In this document: positions 8,516 to 15,773 of the stretch, one piece after another | Layout of the letters: the number at the start of each line of letters is the position of its first letter | Position numbering within the stretch: position 1 is the first letter of the stretch | The notes under the pieces: model-generated | Seen by the model: the letters and a program-made list of their open reading frames with translations, nothing else | Told to the model about the DNA's origin: nothing | Databases searched by the model: none | Translations under genes and position numbers: made by a program | Origin: Planctomycetota bacterium | GTDB lineage: Bacteria > Planctomycetota > Phycisphaerae > SM23-33 | Length of the DNA stretch: 35,734 nt | Reading direction: 5' to 3' | Assembly: GCA_012729725.1 (NCBI GenBank) | Contig: JAAYCO010000154.1 | Coordinates: 1-35,734 of the forward strand

Positions 8516-8546
8516 AGAACTCGATGCCTCGTTGGGCCTCGATGCC
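8516..8546. repeat. 31-bp direct repeat, distal copy of the cobalamin gene 3' end
   Basis: Identical over 31 bp to 8654-8684. Read on the minus strand it would encode the same ten residues that end the adenosyltransferase (GIEAQRGIEF) and is followed by TAG. It lies outside the present reading frame, so it is an extra copy of the gene's 3' end. Confidence 0.9.
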
Positions 8547-8573
8547 CCTTCGATTCGCTGCGCTCACTCAGGG
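8546..8573. repeat. REP-like imperfect palindrome
   Basis: The segment begins CCCTTCGATTCGC and ends CACTCAGGG, so that CCCT and AGGG bracket a TTCG/GCTGCGC core. It resembles the dispersed intergenic CCCTTCGACTCGCT...CTCAGGG repeats seen in several phyla. This is recognition by eye; copy number in the genome is not known. Confidence 0.45.
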
Positions 8574-8651
8574 CCAGGGGGTTCTTTCACCTGCTGCTAC
8601 TCTGCGAAGTACGCTACGAAGCACGAGTCACCTGTTCACCTGTTCGCCTGC

Positions 8652-9182
8652 TCAGAACTCGATGCCTCGTTGGGCCTCGATGCCTTCGTTCATGCCGTGC
8701 TTGATGCACTTCATTTCGGTGACGGTGTCGGCTGCGTCTATTAAGCCCTTGGTTGCGCCTCGTCCGGTCATGACGATGCACTGGTCCTCGCGTGCGGCGT
8801 GAATGAGGTCGATCACGCTTTGCTCATCCAGAAGGCCCCTGTGGACCGCGTAGCATATCTCATCGAGTATGACAACGGGATAAACGCCGGAAATCACCGC
8901 CTGCATCGCGCGTCTGAGGCCCGATTGCGCCGCCTGGCGGTGGCTTTCCATGGCGCTGTCGGGCGCATCGGGCGGAATGAACCCGCAGCCGCTTTGAACG
9001 AATTCCACTCCGGGAATGGTCGCTGCCGTATGAAGCTCGCCAGTGGTGGCGTCGCTCTTGCAGAATTGGATGATGAAAACCGCCATGCCATGACCAACGG
9101 CCCTGAAAGCCATTCCCATGGCAGCGGTGGTCTTGCCTTTTCCATCGCCGGTGAAGACAAGGGTTCTTGCCGCGGTTTTCAT
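8652..9182 (-). CDS. cobO: Cob(I)yrinic acid a,c-diamide adenosyltransferase
   Basis: A 176-residue CobA/CobO/BtuR-type ATP:corrinoid adenosyltransferase that forms the Co-C bond of adenosylcobalamin from cob(I)alamin or a cob(I)yrinate precursor and ATP. The Walker-like loop is TGDGKGKTTAAMG near the N-terminus. The family strand VVILDEICYAVHRGLL and the C-terminal GIEAQRGIEF (compare the -GVKAQ-GI- end of E. coli BtuR) are present. ATG 9182 is chosen because GGGGA lies 6 nt upstream; an earlier ATG at 9188 abuts that SD. It starts 13 nt after the phosphatase gene ends, so the two form an operon. The last 31 bp are repeated downstream, beside a REP-like sequence. It could act in de novo synthesis or in salvage. 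Confidence 0.93.
   Translation of the reverse strand: MKTAARTLVFTGDGKGKTTAAMGMAFRAVGHGMAVFIIQFCKSDATTGELHTAATIPGVEFVQSGCGFIPPDAPDSAMESHRQAAQSGLRRAMQAVISGVYPVVILDEICYAVHRGLLDEQSVIDLIHAAREDQCIVMTGRGATKGLIDAADTVTEMKCIKHGMNEGIEAQRGIEF
8654..8684. repeat. 31-bp direct repeat, copy inside the cobO 3' end
   Basis: This copy codes for the last ten residues of cobO and begins its stop codon. Its identical partner is at 8516-8546, a period of 138 bp. A short AT-poor spacer containing an 8-bp tandem (cacctgtt twice, 8629-8644) lies between them. Confidence 0.9.
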
Positions 9183-9195
9183 GATCATTCCCCGT

Positions 9196-9813
9196 CTAGC
9201 TTTCAGCAGTCCCAAGATGGCATAAATCATTCAGGCCGCTAAGCACGCCCTTGCCGTCGAACAGATCAATCGTGGTCAGCGAGCCGGGCCGGATGTCGAA
9301 AAGCACGTGATTCGAATGGTCCAGACCCAGCAGGCAGCAGATCACCGCGCGTATGATGCCGCCATGCGTAACGGCAAGAACCGTTTGAGCATTGTCGGAG
9401 GCCAGCTTTTTTGCGCACCGCTTCGCCCGCTCGAGAAACGAGGCGGTGTTTTCTCCGCCGGGAAACGTAAACGAGTTGTCGTTGCCGCACCATTTCTCAA
9501 CCAGTTGAGAATGCTCTCGCTGAACCTGGCAGAAGGTCATGCCTTCCCACTGGCCAAAGTCGATTTCACGCAGATCCTCGTCGAACTGCGCCGAGATATT
9601 GAGCATATCTATCAGCGGTTTTGCAGTCTGCGTGGCCCGCAGCATGGGGCTGACGAAGCAGCGAGACACCTTCCAGCTTGCGGCAGCGGCGGCGATGGCC
9701 TGGGCCTGTTTCTGGCCTCGATCGCACAAAGGCACGTTGGTTCTGCCCACAAATCGTCCGTCATAGGCGGATGCAACACAAGCGTGACGGACCATAAGCA
9801 AGCGAGAAGCCAT
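9196..9813 (-). CDS. cobC: Histidine phosphatase, probable alpha-ribazole phosphatase
   Basis: A 205-residue histidine-phosphatase (phosphoglycerate-mutase-like) protein. The phospho-accepting histidine lies in LLMVRHACV near the N-terminus. The family has RHG, so the Ala after His is a mild variant. DFGQWEGMTF, FPGGENTASFLERAK and the second catalytic His in VLAVTHGGIIRAV are typical. In the cobalamin pathway such an enzyme removes phosphate from alpha-ribazole-5'-phosphate or cobalamin-phosphate. The assignment to that pathway comes from the 13-nt gap to the adenosyltransferase. ATG 9813 is favoured by GGAG 5 nt upstream; the open frame could also begin at GTG 9819. A general sugar-phosphate phosphatase is an alternative. 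Confidence 0.75.
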   Translation of the reverse strand: MASRLLMVRHACVASAYDGRFVGRTNVPLCDRGQKQAQAIAAAAASWKVSRCFVSPMLRATQTAKPLIDMLNISAQFDEDLREIDFGQWEGMTFCQVQREHSQLVEKWCGNDNSFTFPGGENTASFLERAKRCAKKLASDNAQTVLAVTHGGIIRAVICCLLGLDHSNHVLFDIRPGSLTTIDLFDGKGVLSGLNDLCHLGTAES

Positions 9814-9835
9814 GTTCACTCCGATAATGATTGGC

Positions 9836-9841
9836 AGTATA
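9836..9841 (-). promoter_or_regulatory. -10 element (TATACT) for the cobalamin operon
   Basis: TATACT on the minus strand would start transcription near 9829, 16 nt ahead of ATG 9813. No good -35 is seen. It lies in the 85-nt gap after the LAB_N gene. Confidence 0.35.
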
Positions 9842-9898
9842 GCGGACCAACTGGCTCCCGCACAGACTCAGGTGAAGGAATTAGAGCAATTGGACATC

Positions 9899-10255
9899 TC
9901 AATCGCTTATTGCTTTGGCTGGCAAATCGTCCAATTGAGGCGTCTGGGCCGAAGCCGAATCCCTGGCGCACCGCTGAGCGATGTGGAGATTCCGCACGTA
10001 AATGAAAATATTCAGCGAGTACGCGGCGATGAACACCGGGTCGGCCTTGTATATCGCGTACGCCAGAACCATCAATGTGCCGCACAGCGACAGATACCAG
10101 AACGCCATCGGCACAACCGTGCGTTTCTTGCGTTCCGAAGCGATCCACTGAACGACGAAGCGCATGAAAAACGTGAACTGCCCGCACAAACCGACGCAAA
10201 ACCAGATCCACTCGCCTATGGTTCCGGGAATCATGGATGTAACTTCCGACAGCAT
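9899..10255 (-). CDS. Lipid A biosynthesis N-terminal domain (LAB_N) membrane protein
   Basis: A 118-residue inner-membrane protein with three hydrophobic segments. The first begins around IWFCVGLCGQFTFFMRFVVQW, a strong match to the LAB_N domain, which in some species is fused to lipid-A-disaccharide synthase or stands alone beside sugar-lipid glycosyltransferases. The motif RFVVQWIASERKKRTVVPMAFWYLS is typical. ATG 10255 is supported by AGGAG 5 nt upstream. It is divergent from the YdjC deacetylase and GT2 genes, with a 63-nt intergenic region. Such proteins are thought to help handle a lipid-linked sugar, though the molecular role is not established. A separate lpxB lies at 28087. Confidence 0.83.
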   Translation of the reverse strand: MLSEVTSMIPGTIGEWIWFCVGLCGQFTFFMRFVVQWIASERKKRTVVPMAFWYLSLCGTLMVLAYAIYKADPVFIAAYSLNIFIYVRNLHIAQRCARDSASAQTPQLDDLPAKAISD

Positions 10256-10274
10256 TCAAACTCCTGGGCCGGGC

Positions 10275-10280
10275 ATTATG
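10275..10280 (-). promoter_or_regulatory. -10 element (CATAAT) for LAB_N gene
   Basis: CATAAT on the minus strand would place the start near 10268, about 13 nt before ATG 10255, with an SD in between. Confidence 0.35.
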
Positions 10281-10298
10281 GTTATGCCGCGGCAGCAT

Positions 10299-10314
10299 GG
10301 CGATTATAATCGCC
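10299..10314. promoter_or_regulatory. 16-bp perfect palindrome containing the deacetylase -10
   Basis: GGCGATTATAATCGCC is a perfect palindrome. It contains TATAAT at 10305-10310, which ends 8 nt before the ATG at 10319, and no Shine-Dalgarno sequence intervenes. Transcription would start about at the ATG (leaderless). A regulator binding this palindrome would block the promoter, but the palindrome could also be chance. Confidence 0.4.
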
Positions 10315-10318
10315 CCTG

Positions 10319-11167
10319 ATGTCCAAGACATGCGCAAAACGCCTGATTGTCAATGCGGACGACTACGGCTTCTCGCCCGGAGTGACCGAGGGCATTCTCC
10401 AGGCGCATCACGGCGGCATTGTGACCTCCACCACGTTGGCGGCGAATATGCCCTACGCAGGCGAGGCTGTGCGCCGGTTGAGCGAAGCGCCATGTCTTGG
10501 AGTTGGAGTACACCTGAACATATCGCAGGGGCCGGCGCTTTCGGATGAAGCCCGATCCGCCCTCGCCGGGCCGGACGGGTTGATGAACAGGACCGCGGCC
10601 GGCCTGATACGCGATTGCTTGCTGAATCCTCGCCTGCTCGATGCCTTCGAGGCCGAGTTCGACGCTCAAATTCGCTGGGCGCTTGACCACGGCCTCAAGC
10701 CGACGCATCTGGACACCCACCGCCACACCCATGCATTCGCCCCTATTTTCATTCGTGTCGCCAGGCTTGCCAGACGCTATAGTATCCCACATGTGCGACG
10801 CCACCGCGAGCCCGCAGCCTTGCTGGCCAGGGGCGTTTGCGTCAAGCAATCCTGCGTGTCGGCGGCCATCAACGTAATGGCCCGAGCCAACCGCCTGTTG
10901 GGCAGGGGCTTGTGCCCGACCCGCGGCACGTGGGGCGTTGCGGCTACAGGCGAAATCAACGCCCCGTGGCTGATACTGGCGCTGGGCATGCTCAAGCCGG
11001 GCGCAACCGAGATCATGACCCACCCAGGCGTCGGAGACGACCTGGAGCCAGGCGCAACGAGGCTCCGGCAGTGCAGGCAAAACGAACTTGATGCTCTTTG
11101 TGACGCCAGAGTGAAGGAAGCGGTAAAAAGAAATGAAGTTGAACTCGCCCACTACGGCAGCATGTGA
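10319..11167 (+). CDS. YdjC/ChbG-type carbohydrate deacetylase
   Basis: A 282-residue member of the YdjC superfamily of metal-dependent deacetylases that remove N-acetyl groups from sugars such as chito-oligosaccharides or glycolipids. The signature metal site appears as IVNADDYGFSPGV at the N-terminus and HLDTHRHTH in the middle (His and Asp ligands). A later MTHPGV supplies the conserved His. The protein looks cytoplasmic, without a signal peptide. The start has no SD but sits 8 nt after TATAAT. Its last 35 nt overlap the GT2 gene, so the two are one unit. With the divergent LAB_N protein and the GT2 it probably modifies a lipid-linked aminosugar. HpnK-type hopanoid-associated roles are an alternative. 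Confidence 0.87.
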   Translation: MSKTCAKRLIVNADDYGFSPGVTEGILQAHHGGIVTSTTLAANMPYAGEAVRRLSEAPCLGVGVHLNISQGPALSDEARSALAGPDGLMNRTAAGLIRDCLLNPRLLDAFEAEFDAQIRWALDHGLKPTHLDTHRHTHAFAPIFIRVARLARRYSIPHVRRHREPAALLARGVCVKQSCVSAAINVMARANRLLGRGLCPTRGTWGVAATGEINAPWLILALGMLKPGATEIMTHPGVGDDLEPGATRLRQCRQNELDALCDARVKEAVKRNEVELAHYGSM

Positions 11168-12161
11168 ACACGGCGCAGGGCAAGACGCTCCGCGCGTCAA
11201 ATACAGCATCATTGTGCCGTTTTATAACGAGGCCGGCATCGTCGCCAAGCTGCACAATCGAATCGCCCGCGTGATGCGGCACATGGGACGGACTTACGAG
11301 GCCATATACATCAATGACGGCAGCAGCGACTCGACCGCGGAGGTGCTCGAAGCGATAGCGCTTGAAGATCCTCATGTGACGTTCCTGGACCTTCGCCGCA
11401 ATTTTGGTCAGACGACGGCTCTTCAGGCAGGGCTTGACCATGCCAGCGGCGAAGTAATCATCGCCATGGACGGCGACCTGCAGCACGACCCGTACGAGAT
11501 ACCGATTTTCGTTCGCAAGATCGACGAAGGCTACGACATAGCCAGCGGCTGGCGTGTGAGGCGAGGCGACAACTACCTGCTGCGGCGCTTCCCGTCGCGG
11601 ATCGCCAATTGGCTTCTGGCCAAGGTTTCGGGCGTCGATCTGCATGATTTCGGCACGACGTTCAAGGCGTACCGGCGTGAGGTGCTTCAGGATGTTCGTC
11701 TTTACGGCGACATGCACAGGTTCATCCCCGCAATTTGCGCAAGACTCGGGGCGAAAATCTGCGAGGTGCCCATAAAGAACGTGCGTCGCGCCGCCGGCAA
11801 AAGCAACTATGGAATCAAGCGCACTTTCAGAGTGGCGCTGGACATAGTCACCGTGCGGTTCCTCAGCCGCTATATGACGCGCCCGCTGCACTTCTTCGGA
11901 AAGTGGGGCGCGGTTTGCGCCCTGGTTGGCAGCGGCGTGCTGGGCTTTGGCTTTGTCCGCAAGATCATCAGCATGATCGCCGGCGAAAACTACCACCTCT
12001 TCCAGCAGCACGGCCCGCTGATGGCGGCGGGATTCCTGCTGGCGATCATGTCTACGCTGTTCCTGGCGACTGGTCTTGTGGGCGAGATGCTCATGCGCAT
12101 CTACTTCGAATCGACACCGGCTCGAACGTATGCCGTGCGAAGAATAATCCGCAAGAGCTAA
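11133..12161 (+). CDS. Glycosyltransferase family 2, polyprenyl-phosphate type (ArnC/GtrB-like)
   Basis: A 342-residue membrane glycosyltransferase. The GT-A catalytic half begins YSIIVPFYNEAG and holds YINDGSSDST and the metal-binding MDGDLQHDP (a D-G-D variant of DxD). Two C-terminal transmembrane helices follow (HFFGKWGAVCALVGSG and AAGFLLAIMSTLFLATGLVG). This layout is that of dolichyl/undecaprenyl-phosphate sugar synthases, which load a sugar onto a lipid carrier at the inner face of the membrane. ATG 11133 lies inside the end of the deacetylase gene (35-nt overlap), indicating translational coupling. A plausible pathway is sugar-lipid synthesis, then deacetylation, with LAB_N assisting; the substrate is unknown. 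Confidence 0.9.
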   Translation: MKLNSPTTAACEHGAGQDAPRVKYSIIVPFYNEAGIVAKLHNRIARVMRHMGRTYEAIYINDGSSDSTAEVLEAIALEDPHVTFLDLRRNFGQTTALQAGLDHASGEVIIAMDGDLQHDPYEIPIFVRKIDEGYDIASGWRVRRGDNYLLRRFPSRIANWLLAKVSGVDLHDFGTTFKAYRREVLQDVRLYGDMHRFIPAICARLGAKICEVPIKNVRRAAGKSNYGIKRTFRVALDIVTVRFLSRYMTRPLHFFGKWGAVCALVGSGVLGFGFVRKIISMIAGENYHLFQQHGPLMAAGFLLAIMSTLFLATGLVGEMLMRIYFESTPARTYAVRRIIRKS

Positions 12162-12279
12162 GTTCAGCAAACACGGGAAGTTGCAATTGCGGATATCCCG
12201 GTTTTGTTTGATCCCTTCGCCGGTGCGGATCGTAACATAAGCACCTGAGCGCCGCCGTTGCAGGTAGACAAGAAATTAG

Positions 12280-12308
12280 CTGTCAAAGGCGGGAATTTGT
12301 GTCATAAT
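12280..12308 (+). promoter_or_regulatory. gyrA promoter
   Basis: CTGTCA and CATAAT are separated by 17 bp. Transcription would begin around 12315, leaving a leader of about 100 nt that contains the palindrome at 12368 and a hairpin before the SD. Confidence 0.5.
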
Positions 12309-12367
12309 AAGCCCGTATTCTTGAGGATTCGGATCGGCCAGGGAAGGCCGCCAGTTCCCCTCGCAAA

Positions 12368-12403
12368 GCGAAACGTTTCGCCGCTCGCGCATCTTTTGCG
12401 GCG
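12368..12403 (+). promoter_or_regulatory. gyrA leader palindrome and SD-proximal hairpin
   Basis: GCGAAACGTTTCGC (12368-12381) is a perfect 14-bp palindrome. It overlaps a possible second stem, CGCCGC (12379-12384) with GCGGCG (12398-12403), just before the GGAG at 12409. It could be an operator or a leader structure that controls gyrase production; nothing in the sequence decides this. Confidence 0.35.
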
Positions 12404-12418
12404 ATGATGGAGTGTTAG

Positions 12419-15181
12419 GTGTCAGAAGAACAGGAAAATGAAGAGCGTCAGGATGAACCGGCGCCGGTGACGGCCTTGGCGCCTGTCTCGATGTTCGGCA
12501 ACGAGAATGTCAGCGACCTGGCTATCGATGAGGAAATCCGCGAAAGCTACCTGACCTACGCCATGAGCACCATCATGGACCGCGCCTTGCCGGATGTTCG
12601 CGACGGCCTCAAGCCTTCGCAGCGCAGGGTGCTGGTCGCCATGAACGACTTGAACCTTGGCCCTCGCAGCAAGCACAGAAAATGCGCCAAGATCGCCGGC
12701 GACACCAGCGGCAACTATCACCCGCACGGCGAGTCGGTGGTCTATCCGACGTTGGTCCGCATGGGCCAGCATTGGAACCTGCGATACACGCTGGTGGATC
12801 CGCAAGGCAACTTCGGCTCGATAGACGGCGACCCGCCCGCCGCCATGCGATATACCGAAGCTCGCATGACCGCCCCTGCCGTCGACATGATGGAGGACAT
12901 CAACCTTGGCACCGTGGACATGGTGCCGAACTACGACGATACGCGAACCGAGCCAACCGTCCTTCCGTCGCGATTTCCAAACCTGCTGGTCAACGGCGGC
13001 CAGGGAATCGCCGTAGGCATGGCCACAAGCATCCCGCCGCACAATCTCAGGGAGGTCTGCGATGCGCTGGTCTTCCTGATGCGATCGCCAGAGGCAACCA
13101 TCGAGCAGTTGATGAAGCACATAAAGGGCCCCGATCTTCCGACGGGCGGCATCATCTGCGGCAGAAGCGGCATCCTGCAGGGCTACCGCACCGGACGCGG
13201 CAAGATCATCGTCCGCGGCAGGCTTCACACCGAGCAGGCCCGCAACGGCAAGACGCAGGTTGTCATTACCGAAATGCCCTACCAGGTGCTCAAGAGCACG
13301 CTTATCGAGCGCATCGCCGATGTCGTAAAGGCCGGGCGCATGCCCGATGTCCTGGACGTGCAGGATCACAGCGACCGCAACGGCATGAGAATCGTCGTCG
13401 ATCTGCGCAAGGGGTCAGAACCTTCGGTGGCGATTAACCAGCTTTACGAGTACACGCCGCTGCAAAGCACCTTCAGCATCATCAACATCGCACTGGTGAA
13501 CAAGGCGCCCCGGCTGCTGTCGCTCAAGGAAATGCTGCAGTGCTTCCTTGATCACCGCAAGGAAGTGGTTCGCCGCAGGACCATGTTCCTGCTGCGACGC
13601 GCAAGGCAGCGGGCTCACATACTTGAAGGCCTGATCCTGGCGGTGGCGGACATCGACAGGATCATCGAGATCATCAAGAAGTCGCCCGACGTTCCAACCG
13701 CAAGACAGCGGCTCATGGAGCACGCCCTGAGACTGACGGAGCGGGCGACCGTTCGCCAGATGCTGCCGGAGGTCTTTGTCAATCGCGCCTCGGCCAGCGA
13801 TCAGTTCCTCACCAATGTCCAGGCCGACGCCATCCTTAACATGCAGCTCCATCGCCTGACCGGGCTTGAAATCGAAAAGCTCGCACGCGACTACTGCAAG
13901 GTCATCGAGGAAATCGAAGGCTACGAGCTTATCCTCACCGACGAGCGAAGGCTTCTGGAGGTCATCGAGGAAGACCTGCTCGAGATCAAGGATCGCTTTG
14001 GCGACGACCGGCGCACCGAGATCATCAGCGACGTCGGCGAGTTCAACATTGAAGACCTTATCGCCGACGAGGACGTCGTCGTCACCCTCAGCCATGAGGG
14101 CTACATCAAGCGAATCCCCCTGACGACCTATCGCAGGCAGAGCAGGGGCGGCGTGGGCATAATCGGGCAGGATTCCAAGGAAGGCGATTTCATCTCCGAG
14201 CTGTTCATCGCCAGCACCCACGACTACCTGATGGTGTTCCTGAGCAACGGAAAGATGCACCTGCTGAAGGTCTACGATATCCCGTCGATGAACCGCACGT
14301 CCAAGGGCAGGGCCATAGTGAATCTGCTCAGGATGGACAAGGACGACAAGATCTGCGCCGTCGTCAACATCCGTGAGTTCGATAACAGGTTCGTGGTGAC
14401 CGCCACGCGAGACGGCTTCATCAAGAAGACCAGCCTCGAAGCGTACAAGAACACGAGGCAGGGCGGCATTATCGGCACCGGCCTCAAGGAAGGCGACATC
14501 GTAATCGGGGCTGCACTGACCACCGGCAACGACCAGATAGTCCTGGGAACCGCCAACGGAAAGGCCATACGCTTCCCCGAAACGAAGGTCCGTGGAATGG
14601 GCCGCAACGCTGCCGGCGTAAGAGGCATAAACCTCGCCGAAGGCGACGAGGTGGTCGATATGGCGGTTTACGATCCGCAGGCCACGCTGCTTACCGTGTG
14701 CGAGAACGGTTTCGGCAAGAGAACGCGGTTCGAGGAATACCGCATCACCAGCCGAGGCGGCAAGGGTGTTATCAACATCAAGGCCAACGATCGCAACGGC
14801 AAGGTTGTCGGCATGAAGGCCCTTCGCAACCACGACGAGTTGATGATGGTCACCCAGAACGGGCAGATCATACGCATCGGACTCAAGGAATTGAGAATGA
14901 TGGGCCGCGGAACGCAGGGCGTAAGGATGATCCGCCTTCGTGAAGGCGACAAGCTTGTGTCCGTCGCCCGCGTGGTGGCCGATGAAGACAATCCCGCCCA
15001 GAGCGGCGAGAACGCCATGCCGCTGCTAGAGGGCGAGCCCCTGGTGGAGCAGTGTCCGCCTGTTAACGAAGTCGAAGAAGTCGAAGAAGACATCGCCGAC
15101 TCGCAGGAAGAAATCGAAGACGAAGAAGAAGTCGAAGAGGATGAAGTCCTCGACGAGGAAGACGAAGGCGGCGACCAATAG
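12419..15181 (+). CDS. gyrA: DNA gyrase subunit A
   Basis: A 920-residue GyrA that cuts and rejoins DNA with GyrB during negative supercoiling. The breakage-reunion domain contains the catalytic tyrosine Y145 in AAMRYTEARM and the quinolone-determining stretch HPHGESVVYPTLVR. The residues matching E. coli S83 and D87 are S106 and P110. The C-terminal beta-pinwheel has blade repeats with RGGxG-type motifs (SRGGVGIIG, SRGGKGVIN). The last 39 residues form an acidic tail with 24 Asp/Glu. The start is GTG 12419 with GGAG 6 nt upstream. pgpA begins 20 nt after the stop, but has its own TATAAT. ParC is unlikely because of the GyrA-box-like repeats and length; gyrB is not in the window. Confidence 0.96.
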   Translation: MSEEQENEERQDEPAPVTALAPVSMFGNENVSDLAIDEEIRESYLTYAMSTIMDRALPDVRDGLKPSQRRVLVAMNDLNLGPRSKHRKCAKIAGDTSGNYHPHGESVVYPTLVRMGQHWNLRYTLVDPQGNFGSIDGDPPAAMRYTEARMTAPAVDMMEDINLGTVDMVPNYDDTRTEPTVLPSRFPNLLVNGGQGIAVGMATSIPPHNLREVCDALVFLMRSPEATIEQLMKHIKGPDLPTGGIICGRSGILQGYRTGRGKIIVRGRLHTEQARNGKTQVVITEMPYQVLKSTLIERIADVVKAGRMPDVLDVQDHSDRNGMRIVVDLRKGSEPSVAINQLYEYTPLQSTFSIINIALVNKAPRLLSLKEMLQCFLDHRKEVVRRRTMFLLRRARQRAHILEGLILAVADIDRIIEIIKKSPDVPTARQRLMEHALRLTERATVRQMLPEVFVNRASASDQFLTNVQADAILNMQLHRLTGLEIEKLARDYCKVIEEIEGYELILTDERRLLEVIEEDLLEIKDRFGDDRRTEIISDVGEFNIEDLIADEDVVVTLSHEGYIKRIPLTTYRRQSRGGVGIIGQDSKEGDFISELFIASTHDYLMVFLSNGKMHLLKVYDIPSMNRTSKGRAIVNLLRMDKDDKICAVVNIREFDNRFVVTATRDGFIKKTSLEAYKNTRQGGIIGTGLKEGDIVIGAALTTGNDQIVLGTANGKAIRFPETKVRGMGRNAAGVRGINLAEGDEVVDMAVYDPQATLLTVCENGFGKRTRFEEYRITSRGGKGVINIKANDRNGKVVGMKALRNHDELMMVTQNGQIIRIGLKELRMMGRGTQGVRMIRLREGDKLVSVARVVADEDNPAQSGENAMPLLEGEPLVEQCPPVNEVEEVEEDIADSQEEIEDEEEVEEDEVLDEEDEGGDQ

Positions 15182-15187
15182 CGGCCA

Positions 15188-15193
15188 TATAAT
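15188..15193 (+). promoter_or_regulatory. TATAAT directly ahead of pgpA
   Basis: A perfect -10 hexamer ends 8 nt before ATG 15202. No strong SD or -35 is present. It could drive a leaderless pgpA transcript in addition to read-through from gyrA. Confidence 0.45.
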
Positions 15194-15201
15194 CAGGCAC
15201 T

Positions 15202-15732
15202 ATGCCATCCGACGACGGACAAGACCGACCGCTGACAAAAACGCAACGGGTGCTGCTTGCGGTTCTGGGCACGTCGCTGGGCATGGGTTTCATCCCCGGC
15301 CCCAGGGGCACGTGGGGAACTCTGCCGGCAGTGGCGGTTTTCCTTGCCGTCGCGGTCTGGGCAAGGGATCAAGCCTTCTGGATTCTTCCGGCGTGCCTGA
15401 TTGCATCTTCCGCCCTGACGGTGATAACCGGAAACTGGGCTGAGCGGCAGTGGGGCAAGAAAGACCCCGGTCGATTGACGCTGGACGAGTTCGCGGGCTT
15501 TACGCTGACGGTTGTGGGTTTCTGGCCGTCGGTGGCGATGCCGTGGGCGTCGGCGCTGTGGGGCTTTATTTTCACCCGTATGTTTGACATCGCCAAGCCG
15601 TTCCCCGCCCGCAGGTTGGAACTGCTGCCTGGCGGGTGGGGCATTCTCCTGGACGACCTGATGTGCTCCGTCTGGGCGATTGGCGCCATGTATTTGCTGT
15701 TCCACCTGGCGCCGGGCCTGTTCGGGCTGTAG
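15202..15732 (+). CDS. pgpA: Phosphatidylglycerophosphatase A
   Basis: A 176-residue inner-membrane phosphatase that removes the terminal phosphate from phosphatidylglycerol phosphate to form phosphatidylglycerol. Family hallmarks are GFIPGPRGTWGTLPA near the N-terminus, RLTLDEFAGF in the middle, and FDIAKPFPAR followed by GGWGILLDD near the C-terminus. Four hydrophobic segments separate them. A possible -10 (15188) ends 8 nt upstream, so it may be translated from a leaderless mRNA as well as from the gyrA transcript. The assignment is strong. It lies between gyrA and a DNA-repair helicase with no obvious pathway link. Confidence 0.93.
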   Translation: MPSDDGQDRPLTKTQRVLLAVLGTSLGMGFIPGPRGTWGTLPAVAVFLAVAVWARDQAFWILPACLIASSALTVITGNWAERQWGKKDPGRLTLDEFAGFTLTVVGFWPSVAMPWASALWGFIFTRMFDIAKPFPARRLELLPGGWGILLDDLMCSVWAIGAMYLLFHLAPGLFGL

Positions 15733-15773
15733 CCGCCCTTGAACGGCCGGCGGGCTTCTGTCATTATGCGCTG

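Noticed and set aside
8486-8802. Short plus-strand open frames (70-92 codons) across the cobO repeat region
   Set aside because: They run through the duplicated repeat and the cobO 3' end, lack SD signals and show no recognisable sequence.
13415-14833. 472-codon minus-strand open frame opposite gyrA, with several similar ones at 12422-13369, 29292-30500 and 31060-32592
   Set aside because: All lie fully inside strong genes on the other strand, show no SD or motif, and mirror the third-position bias of those genes.
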